Of a stretch of 64,000 nucleotides of DNA, positions 23,448 to 34,140 are shown piece after piece. The stretch covers positions 15,160,613 through 15,224,612 of the forward strand of contig NC_016135.3 in NCBI RefSeq assembly GCF_000005505.3, read 5' to 3'. The stretch comes from Brachypodium distachyon (lineage: Eukaryota > Streptophyta > Magnoliopsida > Poales > Poaceae). The notes under the pieces are model-generated. The model was not told the origin of the DNA. It saw only the letters and a list, made by a program, of their open reading frames with translations, and did not search any database. A program made the position numbers and the translations under genes. Positions within the stretch are counted from its first letter, which is position 1. The number at the start of each line of letters is the position of its first letter.

Positions 23448-23456
23448 TATAAATAA
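23448..23456 (+). promoter_or_regulatory. TATA box of the antisense gene in D
   Basis: TATAAATAA lies in a GC-rich setting about 250 bp before the ATG at 23707, followed by a C-rich leader including an eleven- or twelve-base C run near 23486. It points on the plus strand, opposite to the element, and so would serve the antisense gene. Assigned from position and sequence. Confidence 0.55.
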
Positions 23457-25108
23457 GAGGGGCGGGGTGAAAACCCTTCACTTCCCCCCCCCCCCTGAAA
23501 CCCTTGCTCTCCTCTGCTCACGCACGCCCCGCCATTGCTGCGGGCTCGGAGCTTCTCTGCCGCCGCGCCTCCTAGCTCCCGTAGCCAAGCTCGCCACCGT
23601 ACTATTGCGCGCGCTCGCTTGGCTCTCCGCCGCCGTTCTCTTGCCCGCTTGAATCCTGCGCCGCTAGCTCCTTGCCGGACCCCAGACCTAGATCTGTTTT
23701 CAAGCAATGGGGTCTTCTTCCCGCGATGCTGCCGCCGTCGACCCCGCCGTTCAGCACGTCGAGGAGGACACAGGGTCGGAGCACGCCGGATGGGAAGGCT
23801 CCGATGTATCGCCGGCGGATATCGACTGGCTCCGCCGCACCCGGTGGATCCCGGAGGAGGTGGTGTGCCGGATCCTCGGTGACGAGGTTGTGTCGACACC
23901 CGAACCTGGTGAGTGTGTCATCTTCGTTGCTCATTTCAAATGTGGATTCGCACTCCCGGCTTGCTACTTTACTAGGCAGTTCCTAGACTTCTTCGGCCTC
24001 CAGCCACACCACCTTCCGGCTAACGCCATTCTTACTCTCTTGGCATTCGTTACCTGTTGTGAGAGTTATCTCCGCCTCTAGCCCTCTATTGGCTTGTGGG
24101 CCAAATACTTCATGTTCTGGCCCCAAGTCCTTCCCTATAAGGACAATCCCGGCGCTGCTCAGCCCGCGACTCAGTGCGGCGCCGCCACCTTCATACCCTG
24201 CCGAGGTTCGATCTTCCCTCGGATCCAAGGTCTTGAGTCCTACAAAAAATGGCTCAAGACCTTCTTCTACGTTAAGAACTCCTCCGACACCGACAAGATC
24301 AATCTGCCGGGATTCTTAGTCGGCCCACCGGAGGAAAAGAAGAACTGGAAGCATGACCCCAAGGAATCTCTTCCAGAGATCAACGAGGTTCATGCCGGCA
24401 TCATCGAACTTAAGGAGAACGGGATGACGGCCGACGACTTGCTGGCGACATTCATGTTCCGACGGGTATGCCCGCTCCAACACCGGACACACAAGATGTG
24501 TTTTTATAGCGGCCAGTTTGACCCGAAGCGGGTTTCAACCGTCCGGCTAGACAAACTCAAAGTCCGGCACGAGTTAAGGCGATTACGAACTTGTCCGAGA
24601 ACTGGGTCTGCGGCATGATCTTCCGTATGTCTTCCGTTTTCATCCGACATGATGGTTATACCGACTTCCATCTGACAATGACTTATCTCGGCGCAACCTT
24701 ATACCTTTGTGCAGAGATTTACCCTTCAGCGCAATGAGGACGGGCATTCGCCGGATAAGCGCTTTGGGAGCGAGCGCTTGACATTCGACCAGGAAGATCC
24801 GGACTCGGAGGATCACATGCCGATCTCTCATGCCGGCCCCCGTCGTGCCGGAGGTAATGACTCCCGACATCTTCTCCTGGATATTAGAATACTTATCACC
24901 AAGATACTCATGCCTGCATCAATCCGGGAACAGCTGACTCGGATGATCCTGCCGCTGCTGTGGCGTCGGGTCCGGCTGCTGTTGCGGTGCCGGCCCGCGA
25001 GAAGCGCATCGCCGAGACCGATCTTCTGAGGACCTTGAAGCGGAAGAAAACTGCTGGGCGGCAACCGAAGCCGAAGCCGATGGTCGTTTGGTAAGATTTA
25101 CAGCATTT

Positions 25109-26115
25109 TGTCATCGCTCGGTGCTCCGACACCGGGGGCGTGCAGCCACGTCCCCCTTTCAGGTTCGGTAGGGGCGTCTGGGGTGGAGACCAGATGATCG
25201 CCGGCACGGCCGACGAGGCCCTACTGGGCCGGCGAGGCAAAGTGCTAGAGGTACGCGCTAGTCCAAGAACAGACGTACGCACGATTTTTACCCAGGTTCG
25301 GGCCACCCGGAGGTGTAAAACCCTACGTCCTGCCTGTCTGAGCTGATATTGATTACGGATCAAATGTTTACAGGTTGCCGGGCAAGCCCCCGGGCTTTCT
25401 CTCAGTGGCTAGGCACTCCTTACCGCTCTCTGCTGGCTGCCTGCTGGAGCCACTAAGCATCTATCGAGCGAACTTCGTCCGAACCAATTAACTGACCAAC
25501 TGACTAACCTGTCAACCCCCCTCCCTAGACCGTTGGCATGGGTCCTCCTTTTATACACAAGGGGATGCCACATGTGCCACGGTGCATGGGCTACAAGTGT
25601 CCAGCGGGGAGGCATGCGACTCTCCCTGGTGAGTTGGTGGCATGCATGGGTGCCACCTCCGCTGCTAGGGGCCTAAGACCCTAGGGTAGGATTGGACAAC
25701 CACTGTTCCTTCGACCCGACGGGTAACTACCCGTCGGTCGGCTCGTTTACTGAGCCGCGCACCTTACTCCTTGCCTTGGTGGGACCGCGCGTTCCGCGCC
25801 CGCCACGCGCCCGTGTGGCGCTGTCCAGCAGGCCCCACGACCCGAGGCGGGGGCACGCGTCTGGGAGCCTCTAGTCCCCGCAAGTAGGCCCGGGAAGCAC
25901 CCGGGCCCAGCGCGCCCGGGAACCTCCTCCCGGGAAGCAGCTTCCCGGGAGGTGCCTAATCGGGAATACTCCGGGAGGCCCCGCTAGCCCATTTCGGGGC
26001 TGGTAGCTTGCCGGGAAGCTCATTGGCGCTCCCCGGGATGAGACCTTCCCGGGAACCCGGGGGAGGGGGCCACGCGTCGCGCAGTGGTGGTACCCCGGGT
26101 GCCACTGGTGCGACA
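25109..26115 (-). repeat. Solo LTR of family C inside an intron
   Basis: A complete LTR (plus strand TGTCATCGCTCGGTGC to CTGGTGCGACA) has a perfect 5-bp duplication CATTT at 25104-25108 and 26116-26120. No internal sequence adjoins it. It sits 18 bp past the splice donor (25091) of the second intron of the antisense gene of D. It contains a perfect 27-bp palindrome at 25926-25952. Confidence 0.94.
25926..25952. repeat. Perfect 27-bp palindrome in a family-C LTR
   Basis: Two 13-base arms, CCTCCCGGGAAGC and GCTTCCCGGGAGG, surround a single A. Close versions occur in the other family-C LTRs (about 11147-11173; about 31672-31700 and 42355-42385 in looser form). It lies in the U3 part, upstream of the TATA box. 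Confidence 0.85.
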
Positions 26116-26989
26116 CATTTTGATCCCTGATGTCAGTATTCTTCTTAATTGACGTGAAAGTAACAAACTTTCATTTCTGCAGGGAGGCTTTGACGGTACG
26201 CAGTCTCAGACCTGCATTGCGTCTGAGATTCCGACAGCCACATCTCCGCGCGTAGAGCCTTCAACTTAGGCTACGGGAGAGACTGAGACCGCCGCAAATC
26301 CGACATCCCCGTCCGGGATGTCGGCCCTGGCATCGACGCTTCGAGCGTCGCACAAGCCGGGACATCTGCGGCTGGGACTTCAGAAGCCGGGGCTGCTCCT
26401 TCGTCGGCAGCGCCTGACACGCAATCACAGCCGCTGGCCACAGATACTCCTCAACAGCCGGCCACACAGCCCCAAGGACCCCAAGGACCCCAAGAGACCG
26501 CAACGCCACCATCGCCGCAGCCGCAGCCGCAAGCGACTCAATTAGTGGCTGCACAAGCCAAGAAGACTAGGAGCTCTGCCATCCTGGCGGGGCAAGAGCC
26601 TCTGAGTTCTTCCAGCTCACCGTCTGTCCGGGGTACTCAGGGAGTTCCCCTTAGGACGGCAAGAGGGCATAGCTGGGGGTCGCTTGGCCAGTATGCGATG
26701 GACTGGAACAGTGCCGACAGCTACGAGGTGAACTCCGGCATCATCCAGACAGCGAGGCAGAGCCCTCTGGTGGGGCCAGCACCTGTGGCGGCGACTCCGG
26801 AGTCTGTGTTGGCCCGGATGTTCCAGGCGAGGGTCGCCATGTTTGAGTCCAGCCGAGCTGCCGAGGTACGAAAAATTCCTTTGAAGTTTTTACTCTATCT
26901 CTAGTATACATACTCCTGGTCCCCAAGGTTTAGGGTGAGTAAGAATTAGTCGGCCTGAAGCTCATCTTAGAAAACTTCGAACACTCTGC

Positions 26990-27487
26990 AACACTTAAAA
27001 ACTTCAAACACTAGTCCCCGAGATTCAGATCGGGTTTGGAATAGTCGGCCTGAAACTAAAAAACTTCAAACGCTATTCCCCGAGATTCAGGCCGGGTTTG
27101 GAATAGTCAGACTGAAGCTTAAAAACTTCAAACACCATTCTCCGAGATTTAGGTCGGGTTTAGAATAGTCGGCCTGAAGCTTAAAAACATCAAACGCTAT
27201 TCCCCGAGATTTAGGCCGGGTTTGGAATAGTCGGACTGAAGCTTAAAAACTTCAAACCCTATTCCCCGAGATTTAGGTCGGGTTTAGAATAGTCGGCCTG
27301 AAGCTTAAAAACTTCAAACGCTATTCCCCGAGATTCAGGCCGGGTTTAGAATAGTCGGCCTGAATCTTAAAAACTTCAAACGCTATTCCCCGAGATTCAG
27401 GCTGGGTTTAGAATAGTCGCCTTGAAGTAAAAACTTCAAACGCTATTCCCCGAGATTCAGGCCGGGTTTAGAGTAGTTGGACTGAAG
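26990..27487. repeat. 62-bp minisatellite in an intron of the D antisense gene
   Basis: About eight head-to-tail units of roughly 62 bp share CTTAAAAACTTCAAACGCTA, then TTCCCCGAGATT(C/T)AGG, CGGGTTT(A/G)GAATAGTCGG and CCTGAAG. They fill most of the intron 26866-27544. Units differ by scattered substitutions, and the first and last are more divergent, the usual picture of an old array. Confidence 0.9.
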
Positions 27488-29445
27488 CTGATAGCTGTTG
27501 ACTTTCCATTGCTATAGAATTAACTGTGGATCACCGTTTTGCAGAGCTGCATGAATAAGCACACTGCCACCTTCAAAGTTCTGCTTGCAGCACATCAGAA
27601 ATTGGCGGCGCAGCACAAAGCTTTGGTGGCCGAACAGCAGAACAAGAGTGAGTAAATTTCCACCAACATAAAAGCTATGTTGAACCATCTATGTACTGCG
27701 AAGACTGATATGCGCTCTCGTACACAGTCGGGGACGACGCTCAAGTGTCGGAACTCTTGAAGCGCGTCGCGGAAGTGTAGGGTATGACCTTGTCCTTATC
27801 TCGGGTTTCATCCATTTTAATCTTGGACTCTTGTAAGGAATGTCTTTCAAACAGGTGAGAAAACTCGGCTGGAGGAACAACACCGAGACGAGGTGGCCCG
27901 GCTGAGGGCGCAACTCGAAGCGTAGGCGGAGGCGCACAAGGCTGAGGTAGTTCAACTTACCTCGGCCCTCTCCATGCAAGCTGATGAGAAGATCCGCCTC
28001 GAAGGCGAAGTGCAGAAATGCAAAGATCTTGTCGCCAAGGCCGAGACTCGAGCCACCTCTCCTGAGGAGGAGAAGGCCGAGAGCGCCCATAAGCTCAGCG
28101 TGTGCACCCGGGATCTCGGCAAGATAGACGGACTGCTAGCCAGTAAGTTGCCCTAACCCAAATTTCTTTCTCTGGTCAGTAAGCCGACAGCAATAGTAGA
28201 CTTATTATGTCTCCTTTGTTCTTGTCAGAATTTTTTCCCCACTCTACCGAGAGTGCTCAGGCCGCCATGATCAAAGCTCGCGGGAAAAGGGATTCAGCTA
28301 AGGCACTGCCCTCTGAGTACGATGGGGATGACTACCTCATCAGCATTTGGACTCGGGTCAAGCCTCTTAAGTCCTTCGGAGTTGATATGCTCAATGCCGG
28401 CATCCGCGCCTTCCGAGCTCTGTGGCCGGGAGAAGAAGCGCCGAGTGGCATCCCGGAGTTAGCCAAGCGTCTCCTGGGGTGGAGGACCGACTAAGCGAGT
28501 GGCGGGAGTCGGCCGCTCGTGTCGGCACGGATGAGGCTCTGTCATTAGTACGACGGCAGTAACCTCGATGTGCTACAGTCCATGCGCGTCGGCTCTCCCT
28601 TCCTCTCGGACCCGGAGCTGATCGCGAAGCGCCAGGAACGGGCTTACTCCTTCATCCAATATGCCGACGTGCATAAATTCATGGAGGGTCCGATATCAGA
28701 CGCGGATGAGGAAGACGAAGAGGAAGTCGATGAAGAGATCCTGGTCGAATCGACTTCCACCGCGACGGACGCTCCGAGTACCGGCACCAACAACCTCGCT
28801 GTTTGAGTTTAGCTATGTCAGAACAAACGTTTAAAGCTATTAGATCCCCGGGATGTCGGGTGCAAATGTAAACAGTTTGAAGTACTTTTGGTTGTGATGC
28901 ACAATACTTTTAATTTGCTTATGCCTTTTTAACTATCAAGCTCCCACGAGTCCCCGAGTTTATTTTTTCTGTTGGTGAAATTTTATGACCTCGGTTCTTT
29001 GTCTACCTTATCGGTGTTCAACGTATAAATCACGAAGTCATAGAATAGACCTTTCGAAAAATCTTAAACTCAAGACTCGCCTGGAAATGCCCGATACAGG
29101 AAGGAAATGCCGGGTTAGGGAAAATAACATGCATCTCGGCTCGCTCATTTGCTTGTTTCCGCAATCATTTTTCATGTGTTCAGTAATATCGTACCCATAC
29201 TCTAGCTTGCCATGAAGCTGGATTGCGGACAACAACTAAGTCGTAGAGGGAGTTTTCAGTACCGACACACTACTAAACCGACATAAGATTACACAATCAA
29301 GCCACGCCGACATACAAATAGATAAATGTAATACAACACTTATATATAGCATGGAAGCCCCCGAGTTCCTTTTAAGAACCCGGCGGATAATTTCATTGTC
29401 TCAAAACATTCAACAGAAGGAAAAAACGATACAAATACTCATCTC

Positions 29446-31508
29446 TTAAGTATAGAACGGACGAAGCAAAGCTACATTCCATGCCCTCTTGGTTTCCTTG
29501 CCCGACCGGTCCATCCTGTTCGCGTTGGGATCCTGCAAATTTATAAGATAGTAGGAATCATTGTGCAGTGCTTTGCTCACAATGAAGGGTCCTTCCCATG
29601 GGGGCGATAATTTATGCATGCCGGCTGTACGCTGCACAAGCCGAGCACTAGATCTCCTTCCCGGAATACTCGCGGGTTTACCTTCTGGCTGTGATAACGC
29701 CTTAGGTGTTGTTGATAGATGCCGACCGAGATAAAGCCAATTCCCGTCCTTATTCGAGCGGGTCGACATTATTTTCTCGGGCCTCTTTTAACTCGGCTTC
29801 CGTATACATGGTTACTCGTGGAGAGTCATGTTCAATGTCGGCTGGTAAGACAGCTTCCGCCCCGTATATTAGGAAAAATGGCCTATAGCCTGTGGAGTGA
29901 TTTGGAGTCGTCCTGAGACTCCACAGCACAGCTGGAAGTTCATCTAGCCAGCATCCTGGAGTGCGTTCCAGTGGCTCAATTAGCCGAGGTTTTATGTCGG
30001 CTAGAACCATGCCGTTTGCTCTCTCAACTTGTCTGTTGGACTGAGGATGTGCCACAGAGGCGATATCCAACCGGATTTTCTTTTCCATGCAAAATAACGC
30101 AAAAGGCCCCTCTGCGAAGTTTGTTCCGTTATTCGTGATGACGTTGTGCGGGTAACTATACCTCAAGATGATGTCTTTCAAAAATGACACCACGGTCTTG
30201 TCGTCACATTTCCGTCGAATTCACTTCGATCCATTTGGTGAACTTGTCAACCATGACCAAGATATGCCTCATGCCTCCTCGCGCCTGCTTGAAGGGTCCC
30301 ACCATATCCAAACACCAAACAGCAAATGGCCAAGTAATTGGGATTGTCTTGAGCTCCGATGCCGGCATATGAATTTTGCTAGCATACCTCTGGCAACCAT
30401 TGCATTTCCTGACCACGTCTTCTGCTTCTTGTAGCGCACTCGGCCAGTAGAAACCGTGCTGGAATGCCTTGCCCACCAATGTTCTTGAGGATGCATGATG
30501 ACCACATTCCCCCTGATGAATATCCCGGAGTATTTCTTGTCCTTCTGCCGGCTCAACGCATTGTTGCAAGATGTTAGTAACACTTCTCTTGTATAGTTCA
30601 CCATTGATGATAGTGTATGCCTTTGCCCTTCTCTGAATTTGCCTTGCCGACACTTCCTCTTTCGGGAGGCTCCCATCCTTGAGGTAGGACATTATCGGTT
30701 GTGCCAAAGGCGGCACAGGACGAGTGACAAAAACTGGTTCGTCTATCTCCATTGACTCAACCACCATTGCTCTGAGTTAGGGCGCTCTGTCCCCGGGAAA
30801 TTAGAACCACTGCCGTTGTCAATGTCCATTGGAGTGACGCCAGCTTCTGAGCTTGCCGGAATAAATATTGACTCCGATTCGGGTGATGGCTTGATGGATG
30901 GCTTGCGTAAATGTTCCAATGCCACACCAGCCGGGATGGCCTGTCGCGTTGATCCGAGCTTCGACAGAGTGTCGGCTGCCTTGTTCTCCGCCCGTGGTAT
31001 CTGATGAAACTCGCACCTTTCGAAGTGGCCGCTAATCTTCTGAACATGAAAGCGGTATAGCGCCATATTGGCATCCAATGCCTCCCAATTGCCAGAGGCT
31101 TGCTGGACTTTTAAGTCGGAATCGCCAAAGCATTGAATCCGGCGAACTCCAATCTCTTTTGCCATCTTCAGTCCGTAAACAAGTGCCTCATACACGGCAA
31201 CATTGTTGGACGCTGCAAAAAGAATTTGCAACACATATTTAAGTTGGTCGCGCTTAGGCGAAGTTAGAACTATGCCGGCACCAAGCGCACTTTTCACTTT
31301 GGAGCCGTCAAAATGCATCTTCCAGTAGCTAGTTTCAGGTGGCGGTGGTTCATATTCCATCTCGGCCCAATCCACCAGGAAATCCGCCAGAGCATGAGAC
31401 TTTACGGCATCTCGTCTGTCGTACTGCAGCATGTAGGGTGCTAACTCAATAGCCCATTTTTCTATGCAGCTGCTTGCATCTTTATTGCTCATGATTTCCG
31501 AGATGGGT
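29446..31508 (-). pseudogene. pol remnant of D: end of RT, RNase H and integrase
   Basis: It starts next to the family-C LTR at 31508, inside the end of RT (SCIEKWAIELAPYMLQYDRR then HALADFLVDWAE). RNase H follows with HFDGSK, YEALVYGLK, GDSDLKVQ and NKAADTLSKLGS, holding the expected acidic residues. The integrase finger (HHASSRTLVGKAFQHGFYW, CNGCQRY) and first catalytic Asp (CLDMVGPF) come next, then a stop near 30204. The rest continues from about 30193 with catalytic Glu in QVERANG and a C-terminal PPWEGPFIVSKAL domain. The second catalytic Asp is Asn here (VITNNGTNF instead of the usual T-D-N-G). A further frame change near 29760 adds to the damage. Confidence 0.85.
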
Positions 31509-32395
31509 TGTCGCACCAGTGGCACCCGGGGTACCACCGCTGCACGACGCGTGGGTCGCATCGCTGAGTTCCCGAGAGGATCTCAGCCCGGGCGGCAACG
31601 TGTAGGCTGCCCGGCAAGCTACTAGCCCGGAAGGACTAGCGGGGCTTCAGGGAATATTCCCGCCTGGGCACCTCCCGGGAAGGCACTTGCCGGGAGGAGG
31701 TGTTCCCAGGTGCAGGTTCCCACCATGGGGCGGGGCCGAGCGAGCAGAGCAGCGGTGCCATGTAGGCGCGCAGCGGGCGCTCAGTGTGCAGTTTCGCCAG
31801 GGCAAGGAGTGAAGAAAACGGCGCATTTAATGAGCCGACAGGAGTGGCATTATACGTCTAGTCGGACGAACAGTGGCTGTCCAGTCCTATTTTTTAGGCC
31901 TTAGACCCCTAGCCGCGGGGTTGGCATCCATGCATGCATGCCAACGCACCAAGGAGGAGCTGCCCAAGCTCCTTGCTCGCCACTTGTAAACCATGCACCG
32001 TGGCACCTGTGGTATCCCCTTGGGTATAAAAGGAGGACCCCTGCCAATGGTCAAAGGGTTCGTTTTTTGGTCGGTTTCGGTTTAGTTCGTTCGCTCGTTC
32101 GTTGAGCCAACTCATAGCGCAACACTGGCAGTAGCTCCAGACTAGGAAAGAACACTTAGCCAAAAAGAGACCACCCGGAGGCTTCCCCCGGCAACCTATA
32201 AACAGCCAATTTTACAGTAATACAAGCTCAAACAAGAAGGACGTAGGGTTTTACATCGCAAGGTGGCCCGAACCTGGGTAAAAAGCGTTTGTATGTGTCC
32301 TTGATAGTGTTCTTGATGCGTTCTTATGCTTTGCATTGGCCCCGCCGGCGATCGTCGGAGCGATCCCCGTAGCCCATTGCCGAACCTTGAAAGGG
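31509..32395 (+). repeat. 5' LTR of the family-C element (3' tip deleted)
   Basis: It starts TGTCGCACCAGTGGCACCCG and follows the 3' LTR (42194-43123) closely up to GCCGAACCTTGAAAGGG. There it breaks off, so about 45 bp of LTR end, the PBS and the start of gag are missing. A TATA box (TATAAAAGG) lies at 32025-32033 and the CGTTCGCTCGTTCGTTGAGCC stretch near 32085. Confidence 0.88.
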
Positions 32396-33660
32396 GAACC
32401 CTCCTCCGCAGGGAGGCCAGGGGGACGGGGACCCGGAGGGGTCCTCGGACTCGTCACCCACCGTCGCGCGAGGTGACACGCGCGGCATCTTGAATGCCCG
32501 CCAGCAGGAGGACCTGCGCAGGCGCCTGGAGCGCCGGCGCCGGCACGATGTAGAGCACAACCGCCCATAGGAGTAGGAGGATGCTCCTATGGGCCCCGAG
32601 GACGGCTGCACCGCGTTTACACGCTAGCTACGGCGGGTGACATGGCCCCGCAAGTTCCGGGCGCCCGCACTCGGTACGTACGACAGGACCATGAATCCCA
32701 AGGATTTCCTCTTGACTTACACGTTGGGGATGCATGCCATCAGCACCGACGACAAGGTCAGAGCCAACTGGTTCCCGATGGTTCTGAAAGGATCAGCAAG
32801 AACCTGGCTGCTCCACCTGCCTGCTGGGTCCATCGCCACTTGCGCGGACCTGCGTGAGCAGTTTGTGAGCGCGTTCCAGGGCAGCTACAAGCGCCCGGGA
32901 ACCATGGCGGAGCTACACACTGTAGTGAGAAACCGGGAGAGACGTTGCGGAGCTTCGTCAACCGTTTCTCCAGTCTTTCCTACTCCATCCCAGAGGCGGA
33001 GGCTGCTGCCATTGTCAACACCTTCACCATCAACGTCTGTGACCCCAAGATGCGCGAGAAGCTAAGCACGCATCGGATCCGGACGACGCAGGATCTGTAC
33101 GCCTTGGCGCACAAGTGTGCCATGGCCGAGGAAGGGCGCTTAGCACCCGAACTGGCAGCTAAAGCTGCCGCGAGCCCAGGAGAGGGTTCGCAGAAGAAGA
33201 GTTTCCACAAGCGCAGTGAGAAGCAAGTCCTCGCCGTAGAGTCGGGGGCTGCGGTGAGGCCTGCGAAGAAGGCCTCGCCCGGTGGCGGGTCTGGCGCCCT
33301 GCTGTCCCATCCACGCCGACTCCACCCACGACGCGCAGGACTGCCGCGTCCTGCAGGGTATCAAGCAGCGGCGCGAGCAGCACCACGAGGAGCGCCGAGC
33401 AGCCGGCGCCTGCTTCAACTGCGGCGACATCGAGAATCTCTCCCAAGATTGCCCGAACGACCCCAGAGCGGGGCCGAAGCCTGCCGGCGGCAACGCGGGC
33501 AGGGAGGAAGCTCGGGGGGGGGGGGGCACGGCCAAGCTCACGCGGGCAGGGAGCGCCCTCCCCGGGGACGAGACAGGGCTCATGCTGGGGAGCAGCACAA
33601 GTCCGACTACACTAGTGACGACGAGCCGAGCTTCCAGGAGCCTCGCGGCGTCACCTGCAT
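32396..33660 (+). pseudogene. gag of the family-C element (broken)
   Basis: Same protein as in copy F, from the linker before the capsid core onward. It has stop codons near 32566 and 32626, then WPRKFRAPALGTYDR, NWFPMVLKGSARTWLLHLP and LREQFVSAFQGSYKRPG. A frameshift near 32935 leads to FVNRFSSLSYSIPEAEAAAI and STHRIRTTQDLYALAHKCAM. A second shift near 33290 opens the frame with CPIHADSTHDAQDCRVLQG and the zinc knuckle CFNCGDIENLSQDCP. A run of 13 G at 33514-33526 lies where the frame changes back toward protease. Nucleocapsid binding of RNA is the known role of the knuckle. Confidence 0.82.
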
Positions 33661-34140
33661 CAATGGGGGACCTTACGCTCTCCCATCCCACGCCGTGGTA
33701 AAGTGCCTCACCAGCGACGTGTGCGCGCTGTTGCCGGACGCGGAGCCGCAACAGCCACTGAGGTGGTCGAATGTACCGATCACCTTCAGCGCTGATGATC
33801 ACCCAGCGCGGCAGCTGGGCTCAGGGGTCATACCCTTCGTGGTCTCACCGATCATCAGCAACATGACGGTGACCAAAGTGCTGGTGGACAACGGAGCGGG
33901 GCTAAACCTCTTGTCCGCTAGGTTGGTGGAGAAACTCCAGTTGCCGGTGGAGCAGCTAAAACCCACTGACCCGTTCCGGGGAGTGAACCCTGAGATCGTG
34001 CGCCCCCTGGGGCGCATCACGCTGCCGGTGACCTTCGGGTCCCGGGAAGCGTTTAGGACCGAGCACATAGTGTTCGACGTGGCCCACACCCCGTTGCCCT
34101 ACAACGGGATCCTTGGTCGGCTACCCACTGCGCCTACGGC
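33630..34140 (+). pseudogene. Protease domain of the family-C element
   Basis: The frame reads EPRGVTCINGGPYALPSHAV and VPITFSADDHPARQLGSGVIP, then the active-site segment TKVLVDNGAGLNLLSARLVE (D-N-G-A form). GRITLPVTFGSREAFRTEHI and YNGILGRLP follow. This is the retropepsin-like domain that cuts Gag-Pol. The domain is open, but its frame is reached only past upstream shifts, and a stop follows at about 34142 before the RT frame. Confidence 0.8.

Larger units (their letters stand above)
23707..28806 (+). pseudogene. Antisense multi-exon gene of Tat element D (Transposase_28-like)
   Basis: I read seven exons with GT-AG borders: 23707-24624, 24715-25090, 26183-26865, 27545-27647, 27728-27781, 27855-28142 and 28229-28806. 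The N-terminus (GSSSRDAAAVDPAVQHVEE) leads to a conserved block, FKCGFALPACYFTRQFLDFF then LQPHHLPANAILTLLAFV. That block is typical of the domain databases call 'putative gypsy type transposon' (PF04195). Exons 3-6 encode Ser/Pro-rich and then Glu/Lys/Ala-rich helical protein. The last exon ends in an acidic stretch (DADEEDEEEVDEEI) before the stop at 28804-28806. Damage includes TAG at 24079-24081, a frameshift near 24560, TAG at 27778-27780 and a TAG near 27923, the last two likely former CAG. Its function is unknown. Confidence 0.7.

Noticed and set aside
26990..27487. CRISPR-like array
   Set aside because: Units are contiguous with no unique spacers, the repeat is 62 bp, and the setting is a plant retrotransposon intron.
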